Origin: Beverwykella pulmonaria
Taxonomy: Eukaryota > Ascomycota > Dothideomycetes > Pleosporales > Melanommataceae
Direction: 5' to 3'
Assembly: GCA_001599595.1 (NCBI GenBank)
Contig: BCHH01000007.1
Coordinates: forward strand, 880,201-944,200
Length of the DNA stretch: 64,000 bases
The notes under the pieces are model-generated. The model was not told the DNA's origin and did no database searches. It saw only the letters and a list, made by a program, of their open reading frames with translations. Shown in pieces: positions 47,503 to 59,412 of this stretch. Position 1 is the stretch's first letter. Each line of letters starts with the position of its first letter. A program made the position numbers and the translations under genes.

Positions 47503-50120
47503 ATGGGAGGCCAATCATACACCGTCGAGCAGTTGCAGAACCTGCGAGGTTCTCCGCTTGTCCAAAAGCCAGATAATCTACCTTCGATCCTGCAATGGAT
47601 GGATGTACCAACCGACCCGAACAACAACGCTGCCGCTGCCACTGCCGCAGCCAGGGGTCGACCGAGATCAGGGAATCTGCGGGATGGTGATACTGCTGCA
47701 ACTGGCGAGAATCGCGCGGAGCGTCTCCCGGTGATGAATCCAATGGGTCACTTTGGCCGGCGCTCCAGCACGCGTGAGTCTTCACTTGACCGCCTCATTC
47801 TTTCTGTTAACGTGCCTTTCTAGAACCTGAAGACACTGTTCTGGGCCCTCCGAAGCTTTCGTTTACATCAGCGTCTCGTAATGCGAAAGCTGCATCAGAG
47901 CTCCCAGAGAAGCGCCCTGGAATCACCTCGATGGATAGCGACCAGCTTGGCGACCGGTTTCCGCGTGAGCGAGGTGAGCGATGGGTACGGGACCGTGATG
48001 CAGACCGTAACCGTGAGAAAGTCGGCCTGGCGAACGGACGACGCCCGGCACGAGAAGAGGGAGAGGGTTGGACCAACGTCAAGGGCCGTAAGAGCTTAGG
48101 CCAGGAGGATTTTGACCGTGGCTTTGGTCGGAATGGTGATCGAGACCGAGAGAAACCACAGAAGGAAGGCGAGGGAGAGAACGGTGATGGTTCAACACGA
48201 CGTCCCGCCACCAGTCGCTGGGGCCGACGCGAAGACACGGCCGCTAAAGAAGTCGAGGGCACCAAATTCGGCGGAGTGACAGGCGCAGGTGGATGGCGAG
48301 ACCGGGAGCGGGACAGGGAGCAGCGGGATAGAGGAGAGCGCGACTGGAATAGAGGGGGGAACAAAGTAGAGCAGGATCCAGAATGGATGGACACACCCGT
48401 GGACAAGAAAGAGACTAAAGCTAAAACGCAAGAAGATTTTCAACGCTGGAAAGAGCTTATGAAGGCTAAAGACGCTCCGGCAGAGGAAAAGGAAGAGCCA
48501 AAGGCAGAACCACCAACCCCCGCAGAGCCAGCAGTCCCAACAACCATGTCCGCAACTGTGAGGCAAGTAACACCCTCGGCTACGGATCCCAACCAAGGCA
48601 TTCTTTTCGGAAATTGGGGTAGGGATAAGGTCCAGGATACGAACATTCCAGAGGCTATTGCGAAGCCCAGAGTAGACAAGAAATCCAGATTCATGAAGAT
48701 GTTCGAGAAGCCAGAGGAATCAACGATACCAAACCAGCTTCCACAGCAGAGCCCGGCGTCTCCTGAACCTGCGCCTATGCCCGGTATTGGTGCTGATCCG
48801 GACAAAGAAGGCTTCCAGCGCATTCTGCAGATGCTTGGTGGAATCAATATGGCGGCGAATCAACCCTCCCAGCCCAGTGGTACTACGCCTACGAATGGTT
48901 CGAGGCAAGGCGGCATTGCGCTCGACTTTATGCAATCACCTCCCGAGGAACCGCAAGAGAGTAGACAGCAACCTCGCCAACAGGTTCCTCGAACGCTCGA
49001 GCAACAGCATATGCTAGAAAACATTCTCGCCCCGAAACCTGGTGTAGAGAACAGACCATTGCAGGCGAGGTTAAATGCCATATCACCAGACAACTCTTTC
49101 CTTGAGCAGTTTGGACTTCCACGACCTGAGTCGAACCGCCCTGCAGACGAATTTCCTATCCAACAACCACCTCCGAGGAACACCAGTGCCCAAGATGCTC
49201 ATCTTCATGCTCTTCTGAATGGCCGCGGGCGAGAGGAGTCAAGCCGTGACCCCCAGACCAAGCAACGTGAGCGTGAGTTTCTGCTCACCCTGATGCAGCA
49301 ACCATCTCGTGCCACACCACCGCAGATGCACCATCAGAGCCTTCCCCGTCCTGGCCCAGACAACCAGAACATGCCCTTCTTCGATCAGCCTGCGCAGCGA
49401 CACCAGGGCCAACCAAAGGGTCGCCCTGGACTTCCACCCGGTTTTATGGAGGATCCGCGCATGTATCAAGAGAACGAGATGATGCGTCGTGAGGCTGAAC
49501 GTCGTGAACAACAACTTCGCGAAGCCAGCATTCGCGACATGAATATGCAGCATCAACAAGAAGCTCTGCGCAACAAGAACGCTCGCCTTCAGATGAACTT
49601 TGCTCACGAGGACCCGGCAATCATGAATTTACAACGTCGCAATACGGCTGGCGAAATCCCCCGGCAAATGACGAACATGGGCATTCCATCGCAACCTGTG
49701 CCTGAGATGCAGTACTTGCCTGGAGGACGCCAAGCTGGAATGCCTCCTACACCACAAGAGCGCCCGAATATCGCGCCCCCACCTGGCTTTGGTGGTCCGC
49801 CTATGCGCCAACCACCTGGTTTGGGAGGTCATGGTGCTCAACAGCAGCAGATGGGGCCTGGACCAAGCTTCTCAGCGGGTAACACGCCGCTAGGACATCC
49901 CCCAGGTTTCGCTCCCCCGAGCGGTATGCGCGGCGGTATGTATCCTGGTCCAGGTCAGGGAAACATCCCCCCTCAAGGACCACCGCCAGGCTACTTCCCG
50001 CCTCAGGGATATGGACCGCCAATGGGACTTCGCAACGATGATCCCCGGATGATGTTTGATCAACAGTTTAACCCGAATCAGAGACAGCCTGGCCGACCAG
50101 GACCGCCGAACATGTACTAG
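47503..50120 (+). CDS. Proline/glutamine-rich eIF4E-transporter-like protein (855 aa)
   Basis: Exons 47503-47773 and 47824-50120 (50-nt intron, GTGAGT...TCTAG). The extreme N-terminus MGGQSYTVEQLQNLRGSPLV followed by QKPDNLPSILQWMD resembles the conserved start of 4E-T/Eap1-type proteins, which use a Tyr-x4-Leu element to bind eIF4E. Here the residue after Leu is Gln rather than hydrophobic. Next come a charged Arg/Asp/Glu region, an island GILFGNWGRDKVQD near 340 and RFMKMFEKPEE, and a long Gln/Pro/Met-rich tail with repeated PPGF/PPGY motifs. Such proteins repress translation and promote mRNA decay. The family call is moderate; the coding gene itself is certain. Confidence 0.7.
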
Positions 50121-51078
50121 GGATTGCGGTCGAGAGGGACTATGCATGATGGCATGGCAGCATTTTCACCGAGCTAAATTTGTAATTTTGGGCCTTACGT
50201 TAACCTTGTCGTTCTACACATGCGCAACGGAACTCGGTCACTGTTCGGCGTCTAGCGTGGAGTCAACGGGATCCTGCATATTAGGGATGCGTCAAGGGAA
50301 TCTTGTTTTGCTTCTTGGTACTCGCTCTCTCACTTTCCACCTGCATGCATACACATTTGGGGGTCAATCGGATCGGATCGAATCGGCAAACAATACCTTT
50401 CTCTTTTGGAAGTCTGGCATGGACTCATTAGCATGTATATGGGACTAGTACGGCGGCTTATTTTGGTTCGCAGTCTATTACACTCTTCGCTTCTACCTCT
50501 GACAGTACCTACACACTATTCTTATATAGGTCAATCAGAAGCAAAGAAGTTACGATTAGGACTGTATGATGTTCCTGGTCTGAATTATGGTATCTTGTGC
50601 TGTGGAAAGGCAGGATGCATTTGTCCTCATAGATAGATAGTGGAAGTGAACTGTGAAATGTAAATGGATGTTGGGGTAGATGATCGCCTTTCCTAACTTT
50701 TTGCAGTGCATGACTTGCAACGCGTAGTTGTGGACGTGATGCAGATTATTTATTCTGTAACAGAAATGATCTTTTGTGAATGTACATACCGAAAAAAATT
50801 CGATATAAGCGGATGAAATCAATTAAATTTCGGTTGCAGTACCGGTACACCAAGATGACTTTGATTTTCCCAACCTCCTACGAAGTGATCGGATTTAGAT
50901 TGTCGTGCGTTATAATGTGGCCTATGTACGCTAGTAACACTGCTCAAACACATTACGATGGAGATCATGAAGAAGGAAGTGATGTTGAAAATAACAAGAC
51001 GTATTCAAAACCTATGCACCCTTAACCAGCCCGTTCAGACGCCGTTTACACACACGCACACACACACACATAGCAAAC
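50121..51078. other. Intergenic region between convergent genes
   Basis: No supported gene. It ends in a CA microsatellite (51050-51071) about 10 bp from the tyrosinase stop codon. Confidence 0.45.
51050..51071. repeat. (CA)n microsatellite
   Basis: ACACACACGCACACACACAC-type run with one CG interruption, directly downstream of the tyrosinase stop codon on the minus strand, so probably in its 3' UTR. Confidence 0.85.
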
Positions 51079-53005
51079 CTACAGCCCACCTATGGGATTC
51101 CCTTTCGTAATCTCAGGATACTCCTTCGAACTGATGATCGCCGGGAATTCGCCTTCAGAAGTCGGTACTGTTTGTAGTTGACTGAAGACTGCAATGTTGA
51201 ACTTGGGTACATCTGTCGTCGGGATTTCAACACCGTCCTGTTCGCATAGTCAGTGAGTCGCCGTTCATCAAGACACAATACGGTCCAGGGAATGTTGGCT
51301 CGACTTACAAAATTCGCAACTTTCCACTTCAGCTCCTTCTTCAAGAATTCCACGACCTTCCCTTCCTCGACACTTTCTAGCTGCCCATCTTTATGTGCTT
51401 GGGCGAGTGTGGCGCTCAAGCCAACAAGTCCATTCAAAGTATTATTCCCAACGCCCATACCCACATTAAACGTCGTCGAGAATTCGCCCACGTAATTCTT
51501 CTCCATCGGCCACGCCACTGGTTTACTACTGGATTCCCCCAAGAAGACGGCGACGGTGTAGCCTACAGGCATACCAACCAACACGCTGTAATCCCTCGCC
51601 GTCTGGTTTGTACTGTTACTAGGTTCCGCTTGCCGCGCCACAAGCGCAGCGGGCGCCGTGTCGTCATACAGCGCCTTGATAGCAGCTTTCAGCGTTTCAT
51701 TCGAGGGGTTACCGACGAGGTCTGGATACGTATAGCCCAAAGTCCTCGTATCTCTCACTAAATTCGACGTCCAGAACTCCCCGGCAGCGTTACGATGGAA
51801 GGGTGTGAGGCCTGTATCGCCGCCCGTGGGCTCTTCAGATGAAGAATCGAGCGTGAACGTCGTCTGGTATGTACTGCGTCGTGGTTCGACGTAGGTCTCT
51901 GGGTACAGCGCTTGGAAGAGCGCAATGTGCCGGTCGACATTTGCGTGGTGCAGCCAGAAGACTGGATCGAAGGCTGCTACCGTGCTGAAGTACATGTGTC
52001 CCCAGCGGAACGCTGTGTGGATTGTGTTGTGCACATTTTCCAAGTTGCCGATCTTGATGTCGTAGCCGCTCATGCTGTTGGAGAATTGGTTAAAGGATTG
52101 GTACGATTTTAGGATCTTGAAGAGCTGGTCCCGCGCGTTTCCTAGATTGCCGTCGAGAACGTCATTTAGACCTGCGATGTTTTCTACCGGATCGACGGAC
52201 TCGGCGGGTTGGGGTAGCCGGAAGGTGTGGTTCCATTGGTTGTACGGCTGCGTGCCGTCCCAGGGGAAGTCAGAGGCGTTGAGGGGGTTGAATCTGTACT
52301 GGAAGAGTGGGTTCTCAATGTTTGCTTGAGTTCCGTTCGGATATGTTAAGCTGATAGTTTCACTAGACACGCTGGAGGGCAGGACATGTTCGCCTGTTGG
52401 TGGTTTCTCGGCCCAGTCCCAGTACGGCAGGCGTAGTTTCGACGCTGCTGTCCTGTAGCGCGTTTTTATGGTCGAGTCGCTGATTTCGTCGACGATGGCC
52501 AGCGCGTGCGTGTGCAGGAGCTGCTCGTAGATCATCATGTATGGACGGTGCCATGTCGCGAAGAGGTGTCCGTTGTGCGGGCAGTAGCCCCAGACGGGCT
52601 CGGGGGACCAGGAGGGCACGTTGTCCCAGGGAACCCAGGGTTGACCGTGGATGCCTGTGTCAAATCAACCATTGGATCCGTAACCGTATTGGAAGGAGAT
52701 GTCAAGGGGAACTTACCAGCGACTTGGTAAAATGAGAGTTTCTCTTTTTGGTCCATCGCCTTGAGTCTTTGCAATGCAAGAAGGAACAGCGTCCACATCT
52801 CCTGGTTCTCGGGCTTTCTTTCCAGATCCCGGATGTTGAGCCGGGGCTGGACGCCCCCATCCAGCACGGGTGCGACGACAAAGTAGTCACTTGCCTGGCG
52901 AGATTGGAGGGTAGAGGTGTGTGCTTGGAGGGGCGATGCGAATGATGATAAAGGAAAGAGGAGAGAAGTAGCAGCAAATGCGCTTAATGAGTGGATGCCA
53001 ACCAT
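51079..53005 (-). CDS. Secreted tyrosinase (polyphenol oxidase), 597 aa
   Basis: Exons are 53005-52717, 52654-51309 and 51237-51079; introns 62 and 71 nt. A signal peptide is evident (MVGIHSLSAFAATSLLFPLS then SFASPLQA). The copper A site is built across the first junction: IHGQPWVPWD (His99), CPHNGHLFATWHRPY (His123/126/132). The copper B site is ENVHNTIHTAFRWGHMYFST and FDPVFWLHHANVDRH. It oxidises phenols/catechols to quinones. The signal peptide suggests an extracellular enzyme, unlike the cytosolic melanin tyrosinases. The C-terminal domain of about 230 residues is the cap region of long-type fungal tyrosinases. The start at 53005 was preferred over 53098 because the signal peptide begins there. 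Confidence 0.93.
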
Positions 53006-54139
53006 GTTGATGGAATGACAGCAGTAATGAAAGAAAATAGAGAAGGTGAAAGAGGGGATGTGGAGCGAGTCACACGAGGAGTGGAGATAATAACACAAGT
53101 ACTCCGTACCTACAGGCTTTATATGTTATACCATGGCACGCGTGAGTAAAATTTCTCTGCTTGAGAATGCTTTGCCACAAAACGACCCTGAATAACGTAA
53201 AATTTGCCCTGTATCTGTTCACTGGTTGGTACCTGCATGTGCGGCACCCAGGGGGCTGGGCGAGCTGCATATCGTGATAGGTGAACCTGGCGGCTGGTAA
53301 GAACAGAACGAGGGGTTATTGTGCAGCGCGACAATGGTCTCTGCGTGCGGAAGTATGCGGGATATGCAGGGTGTGTGCGTGGATTGGCTTTCTAGAAGGG
53401 TGTAAGACGTGATGTTAATGCAAGCTTCAACCTCGTGTAAGATCGTGCGAGACATGTCAAAGCATCCCATCAGGCAATTCATAGTGTTTTTGTCTCCTAT
53501 ATGAAATGTACTTGCACAAAGTAGCTCTACGTTCGCTTCGTGATATTCATCCCAATCGTGGAGAGAGGAACGGTACCTTAGGCTGCATCTTCGAACATGA
53601 CCTGAAGAGACGTAACTCACTTTCATCTCTACTACAAGGGACCGTTAAAGGATCTCGCTAGAACAAACAATGTTCCACGCCCCATTCCATGCGGCCATGT
53701 CAGCAATACGGTATGGTCCAAGCGTTTCAGTGAACGTTTAACGAACCGTGACTTTGGTTGGGGCGGCGCTGCTCATCCTCGCTTTGATCCAACGTCAGCC
53801 ACTCATCCTACAATCTTGAATGCAAGCCACATCACAAAGCTATGGTCGAACAAAACGAAACATGACCTGCAGAAATGCGTGTAATCATATTGAAGTTTCG
53901 ATATAGGGACGATGGTGGGATGGGGCGGATTTCCGGAAACAGTGACTGCCATGTTGAAGGAGAAATGGTTGAAATGGTAAAGAAAAACCTGCCTACGTTA
54001 ATCCCGTACTCCAACAGAGATGCCTCAAATGCAATGATCTATCAGGAACTAAAGCCACTACCTGCCTAAAACCAGGTTTCCATGCTTTTTTCTATCCCAT
54101 GCAACCCTTTAAAAAGCCCTCTTCTCCCAAAGTTCCTCT
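53006..54139. other. 1.1-kb intergenic region
   Basis: It contains the tyrosinase promoter and the 3' flank of NMD3. Small frames (for example 53219-53626 minus and 53875-54069 plus) have no recognisable content. Confidence 0.45.
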
Positions 54140-55720
54140 TTATTCGTGCATTGTCATATCCTCAAAGTCATCAAGAAGCTGCTCCATTGGAATCTCCAAG
54201 CCCTGGTCATCATCGTCACTAATGGTGCTCTCCACCTCCATAGCATCTGCTTCTTGCTGTTTCTGTTGCGCTTTGTACAGGGCCAAACCAGCTCGGAGTT
54301 CGGAGTCTTCTTCCACGTCCCGGAGGAAGAGCTCGAAGTCTCGCTCCATGCGCTCTTGGTCTTGTTTCCTCGGTAACATTTCTCCCTCTTCCTTTGCAAT
54401 GCGCTTAAGACGCCACTTCCTATTGTTGTTCTTCTTCTTGCGTGCATAGTGCTTCTTGACGAGGACTACGTCTGGAATGGTGGAACCGAATTTGGATTCC
54501 TCGAGCACATCGAATAGAGGATTGTTGAAGTTGGTTCCCGAAAGATGATAGCCCATTACGGAATCCCCCACGTGCAGGATGCCGCCCAAATGAGTCTTCG
54601 TGTAGTATGTCTGTTCATTGTTTCCGAGATCGGATGCACGTGCAACAGTTGCTTCAGCCAAGAAATACCGGCCTCTTTGTACGCCTAAAGGCTCGATGTC
54701 CATCACAATGAACTCTGCAAGGTCTTGTATGTCGGCAAGGGACCGGAAAGGCGACCGCCAGTAGATGTCTGTCGAGATGTCTGAAGTTTGGAGTGTGGTG
54801 GGATCGAGAAGGGATATTGAGGTTCCGACACGGTGGCAGAGTGTGAGGGCGCTAATGTTGCCCACCTTTCTGGCGAGAGGTATGGGGAGGACGACCAGAT
54901 CGTCTTTGCACTGGATTCTCATGTTAGTCATGGTAAAGAATTATGGACAGGAGAAACGTACGATAGGCACCAATTCGGCAGAGTAGGAGAACTTGTACGA
55001 CCTGGTAGAGGTGTGGATATCCATACTAATCAGCTCCTGACTCTTCTTCACATGCACCGGGACGACATTCTTGAGAAAATCGACAAAACCTTCGGCGTGA
55101 TTCCGTTGGGCGAAATAGAAGTCTATGCCGTCGTGCACCTCCTTGATGTTGATCGTGTCCTTGTGTGCGCCGTGCTTGAGGATGAGCTGCTCGAGGTAGA
55201 GGAAGGTTCGCTTGTGGGGCACCTTTTGGCGTATCTGAACGACAGCACGCCAGGTGTTGTGTGTGTATGACTTTGCGCAGTCCGGGCACTGGTGGTAGTT
55301 CTGGACGTACTCGACCTCGAAGGATTGCTGCATGATGGCGCCCTCGGAAATCTCCTGCTGCACCGTGATCTTGACTTTTATCCGCCTGGAATGCGGCTCG
55401 GTCCAGATGAAGCTCGCATCGATGATTCGCAGCTTGTTGATGCCTTTGAGCTTCTTGAGACACAAGGCGAGCAGCTCGCGCGACTCCCACGAGGCGACGA
55501 CCCACGTCGAGGGCGGCGAGAGCCAGCGGTCGCAGTCACGGCACATGTGGAGGGTGGCATCGCGCTGGACGCCGCCGGTGACATCGGTCTTGAGTTTGAT
55601 GCAGTCGTAGCAAAAGGCGCCTGAGATTGTGCCGTCGACGGGGGCGCCACAGTCTGCGCACAAGATGGTGGCGGCGCTCTTGGGCGCGGGGGTGAAGTGG
55701 ACTGGCGTGTCGACCTCCAT
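54140..55720 (-). CDS. NMD3: NMD3, 60S ribosomal subunit nuclear export adaptor (509 aa)
   Basis: Exons 55720-54962 and 54910-54140; 51-nt intron with branch TGACTAACATG. The N-terminal zinc-binding CxxC pairs are present: LCADCG, FCYDC, MCRDCDRW and QCPDC. The conserved block VKITVQQEISEGAIMQQSFE, KVPHKRTFLYLEQLILKHGA and HDGIDFYFAQRNHAEGFVDF follows. The C-terminal tail contains basic and acidic clusters and leucine-rich stretches (LEIPMEQLLDDFEDM) as expected for its export signal. Nmd3 binds pre-60S subunits and recruits Crm1. The length and order match fungal orthologues. Confidence 0.96.
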
Positions 55721-56005
55721 AGCGGACGGTTTCGAGGCTGGCCGTGTGTAGGAAGTCGGGAGGGTGTAAGGGGGAGGTAGGATTTTATAGAAGCGGCCTG
55801 TCTCGTTGGCCGAAGCGCTGGTGTTGGTGACTGTTAGTCGTGCTTTGCAATGGTGATGCTTTGAAATTCCCCCACCATAATAAATTTCCGTGCCCTCCTC
55901 TGTCGTCTTATCTTATCGGCACGTGATATCGGATATTTCAAGCGCCGACATGGAAAAAGCTCGCGAGGGCCATCGCGGTCTCCCTCCACGTCCCCTACGC
56001 CTCAC

Positions 56006-57532
56006 ATGTCTCTAACCAGGGCGGTATCATCAAGTCTGAGCTGCCATGGCTGCAGGCAAGCGATTCTGCGCCCATTTGTGTCGACGACATTGATCGATCC
56101 CGCTGTTCGATCTCGCGCCTCTTCAACATCCGTCCCATCTCGTCCCTCTCGGCGGCCATTTACATCAGGCATTGCAAGGAAGCAAAAGAACGATGGATTT
56201 GCCCAACTGGAGGAGAAATTGGTGCGAGAGGCGGGTTTCCTTGAACTCGAAAAAGCAGCAGAGCGAGACGCCGGCCTTCTCCAGCTAGAGAAAGAGGCAG
56301 AGCGAGAGGCTGGTCTTCTCGAATGGGAAAAGGAAGCAGAACGAGAAGCGGGCCTCCTTGAACTAGAAAGGGAAGCAGATCGAGAGGCAGGCCTGCTCCA
56401 GCTGGAGAAGGAAGCTGAACGAGAAGCAGGCCTGCTCGGGCTCGAAAAGGAAGCAGATCGAGAGGTGGCCAATTCCAGCGAACCACAGGTCCAATATCCT
56501 ATCACCGTAAACCATCCCATCGCCGAGTCCAGGGTTGAACCGCCCAACAATGCCGAGTCACCCACAAACAACCTCCCCTGGTACCTGCGTGAACGTGCAG
56601 ATGCTGTGGCCCCACAAACAGTGCAAATCCCCGATCTACCTCCCAACCCACCTCCCCTTCTCGAAACGTTATTACACTACATCTCCATGACTGCTGGCCT
56701 CGACGACCTGCTGCTGCTCGATCTGCGGCATCTCGATCCCCCGCCCGCCTTGGGACCTAAGCTCATAATGATCATCGGTACGGCACGCAGCGAGAAACAT
56801 CTACACGTCTCCGCTGATCGCTTCTGTCGCTGGCTGCGGCGCGAGCACTCTTTGCGCGCGAATGCCGCGGGGCTCCTGGGCCGCAACGAGCTGAAGATCA
56901 AGCTGCGGCGGAAGGCAAAGCGGATGAAGATGTTAGCAAATGTCGGAGGCCAAGAACCGGAGGGGAACTTGGATGACGGGATACGGACGGGGTGGATTTG
57001 CTGCACAGTCGGCAAGATTGAGGCGCATCCAGATGACAAGCACATGCCAGGGGATGATGTAGAGAATTTCGTGGGGTTCCGCGAGGTGCAGCCGGGCGTG
57101 AATGTTGTGGTCCAGATGTTCGTTGAAGAGAAAAGAGCAGAGATCGATCTTGAGACATTGTGGGGTGGAGTAGTGAGGACACATGAACGGGAAGGCAAGA
57201 TGGCGGATCAGATCCTGGAGGAATTAGAGAAGGAGGATGCAGAAGAGGAAGGAGAAGAAGAAGTTCATGGCAAGCAACTGTCTCCAAATAAGACGGTAGG
57301 AACACCACTTGCTCCGCCGCCTTCAAAGCCTCATAGCGATATACTCCCGGGTGGCCCCTCAACAGCAGCGTCTCTACGCCCTCGTAGCGATCCGCTCCCT
57401 GATAGCCCCGCTCATTCAACGCAGTGGATACGTCCCAAGGCATCAGCAGGGGACCCGTTTCCCCCAGCTTCTGATACACATTCAGCTCGACCTCGACATA
57501 TACGGCGGCTACACACGGTTGGTCTACGATGA
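56006..57532 (+). CDS. ATP25: ATP25-like mitochondrial protein with RsfS-type domain, C-terminally short (508 aa)
   Basis: One exon from ATG 56006. The presequence-like N-terminus has CHGCRQAILRPFVST and a SRPSRRPFTSGIARKQ block. Six 13-residue repeats (REAGLLxLEKEAE) follow at about 74-151. The conserved island NLPWYLRERADAVAPQ and the RsfS/Iojap-like domain LLLLDLRHLDPPPALGPKLI, then MIIGTARSEKHLHVSADRFC and TGWICCTVGKIEAHPDD, are typical of Atp25. Yeast Atp25 is cleaved: the N-terminal part assists the mitoribosome and the C-terminal M-domain stabilises OLI1 mRNA. Here the frame ends soon after an acidic and Pro/Ser-rich linker ending RRLHTVGLR, so the M-domain seems absent. Possible explanations are an unrecognised exon, a frame shift or true loss. 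Confidence 0.75.
   Translation: MSLTRAVSSSLSCHGCRQAILRPFVSTTLIDPAVRSRASSTSVPSRPSRRPFTSGIARKQKNDGFAQLEEKLVREAGFLELEKAAERDAGLLQLEKEAEREAGLLEWEKEAEREAGLLELEREADREAGLLQLEKEAEREAGLLGLEKEADREVANSSEPQVQYPITVNHPIAESRVEPPNNAESPTNNLPWYLRERADAVAPQTVQIPDLPPNPPPLLETLLHYISMTAGLDDLLLLDLRHLDPPPALGPKLIMIIGTARSEKHLHVSADRFCRWLRREHSLRANAAGLLGRNELKIKLRRKAKRMKMLANVGGQEPEGNLDDGIRTGWICCTVGKIEAHPDDKHMPGDDVENFVGFREVQPGVNVVVQMFVEEKRAEIDLETLWGGVVRTHEREGKMADQILEELEKEDAEEEGEEEVHGKQLSPNKTVGTPLAPPPSKPHSDILPGGPSTAASLRPRSDPLPDSPAHSTQWIRPKASAGDPFPPASDTHSARPRHIRRLHTVGLR
56225..56458 (+). repeat. Six tandem 39-bp (13-codon) repeats in ATP25
   Basis: Each unit encodes R(E/D)AG(L/F)Lx(L/W)E(K/R)(E/A)A(E/D). The units differ mainly at synonymous sites and at position 7. 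The seventh begins REV and breaks off. They predict a highly charged amphipathic helix. Confidence 0.9.
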
Positions 57533-58084
57533 CTACGAACCCGATCTTTTGGCCAGCTAAGATGTACAATACATTTATGAATAATGTGTAGAATACCTAC
57601 ACTGCATTGTCTATTCCATACGCCACGCAGTGCAATTCTTCTCCGCTATATAATTAGCCCTCCCTCTTCTCTACATTGTCCTGTCCTTATGCTAGTCATT
57701 CAATACCAACCCTTCCCATTTAAAACATGCTTGCATTAGTGCAGATTTCGGACCACCAAAAAAAAGCGTACCTTAGCTCCCGACCGCAGCCGTTTTATGG
57801 ATCTACCAACTAGCGAGTAAAATCTCCGCGCGTTGACGATCTGTGCATCTGTTTCGCATTTAGCGATTCCCAGGATTCGTTGAGAGTTTCGCACGCAATT
57901 CTCCTTTTCATATGCCTGCACTTACGAATCCCGCTAGGGGACGCGTTTACCCATCTCCAATAACGGACCCACCTTAAGCCTCGTCATCGAAACGAACCAT
58001 GTGTAGCTATCCGTTCAAAAAGCCTGCATCCTTCGTTTCGTTTCTTTGAATCCAAAAGCCAATCATTCATTTGCTTTTCTAATC
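57533..58084. other. Intergenic region
   Basis: No supported gene. It contains the 3' flank of the ATP25-like gene and the promoter of the cyclase gene. Confidence 0.4.
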
Positions 58085-59412
58085 ATGTTTCCTGCCTCTA
58101 CCCTCGTTTCTCTCGTGTTCGCGCTTCAAGCAAACGCGGCGGTACATCACTTGTTCGTGGGAACCTTTGGGGCTGCTTCGCTTTATACAGTCGCATTTGA
58201 TGATGAGGCTTTGACGTTGGAGGTCGTGAAGAATAGCACGGCTTCCGCGGGCCATTCGTGGATTTCCTTTGATGTGAGTCTTTTACGACATCTCTATACC
58301 TTGTTGCAAGGATCGCGAAGCGACATACTCTTATTTTCTCCCTTGCTCCATGCTAACACTGCTACAGCATGCCAAAAAGAACGTCTACGGAGTTGCTGGC
58401 TCAGCGGTAGCCAGTTACTCTGTAATGAACGACACGAGCCTGCGCTTCGACACTTCGATACCCACAGGTGGAAACTGTAAGCCCCTCCAGGCCCCCTAAA
58501 ACAACGTCCTAAGCCAACAATTCGAACCAGGTACCAGCGTCCACGAAATTTTCGTCACCCCCGCCCAGGTCGCGCCTTACGCCGTGTACGCCGTGCCCTT
58601 CGGCGGAGACGCGCAGTGCGGGACTGTTCTTTCAGTCGCCGAAAACGGCACGCTCTCCAGTGTGGTACAGAACTACACGTATTTGACCACGTCGGGCGTG
58701 CACGGCCTTGCATTCAGCCCGGATGGGAAGTTCATGTACTCGGCGGACGACGGTGCGAACTCTGTCTGGACGCACGGCGTTGATTCCCAGACGGGTGCGT
58801 TGACGTACGTGGATAGAGCGGTAGCGCCAGAGACGCGCGCGGATCCCAGGCATGCTGCTGTTCATTCTAGTGGCGAGTATCTCTATGTGATATTCGAGGG
58901 AACGAGTGAACTCGCTGTATATTCACTTGATAAGACGACTGGCATTCCAACATTTACTAACGTGACGTATCCGCTGATTCCTAAAGGTGTGTTCTCAATC
59001 GATGCACTCAGAGTTTCCCTTGAAAAGTTATGGCAGACTAACGAATGCTCAAGGCTACAATGCAACCCTCTACTGGTCCGACGAAGTCGCGCTCTCCTTC
59101 TCGGAATCCTATCTCTGGGCGACCTCGCGTGGGCACCAGACAAACCTGACAGGCTATATTTCCGCCTTCACCCTCTCTTCTTCCGGGGAGATTGAGCAGC
59201 AGCTTTTCCTCACGCCGACGACGACGAGTGGTGGTTCGGCGAATGCAGTTGCGCCAGCGGATTTTAGCGATGAGTGGGCTGCCTTGACGGATAGTGCGGT
59301 TGGAACGGTGGAGATTTGGAGGTTGGCGACAAATGGGAGTAAGGCGGAGAAGGTGGCGAGTGTGAGTATTGCGGATCAGGGATGTTGTGCTAATGCCATC
59401 TGGTATGACTAG
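58085..59412 (+). CDS. Secreted carboxy-cis,cis-muconate cyclase-like seven-bladed beta-propeller (370 aa)
   Basis: Exons are 58085-58273, 58368-58476, 58531-58986 and 59054-59412; introns 94, 54 and 67 nt, all in frame. The signal peptide is MFPASTLVSLVFALQANAA. The mature start HHLFVGTFGAASLYTVAFDD, GVHGLAFSPDGKFMYSADDG with NSVWTH, and GEYLYVIFEGTSELAVYSLD are blades of the lactonase/CMLE fold. Neurospora carboxymuconate cyclase lactonises 3-carboxymuconate in protocatechuate breakdown; many fungal homologues are secreted and their substrate is unproven. The terminal segment SIADQGCCANAIWYD closes the propeller. Several N-x-S/T sites support secretion. Confidence 0.88.

Noticed and set aside
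56898..57569. Long antisense frame opposite the ATP25-like gene
   Set aside because: It starts at a TTG and runs opposite the clearly conserved RsfS domain; most likely a codon-bias shadow. Only its 3'-most part is mentioned as a curiosity.
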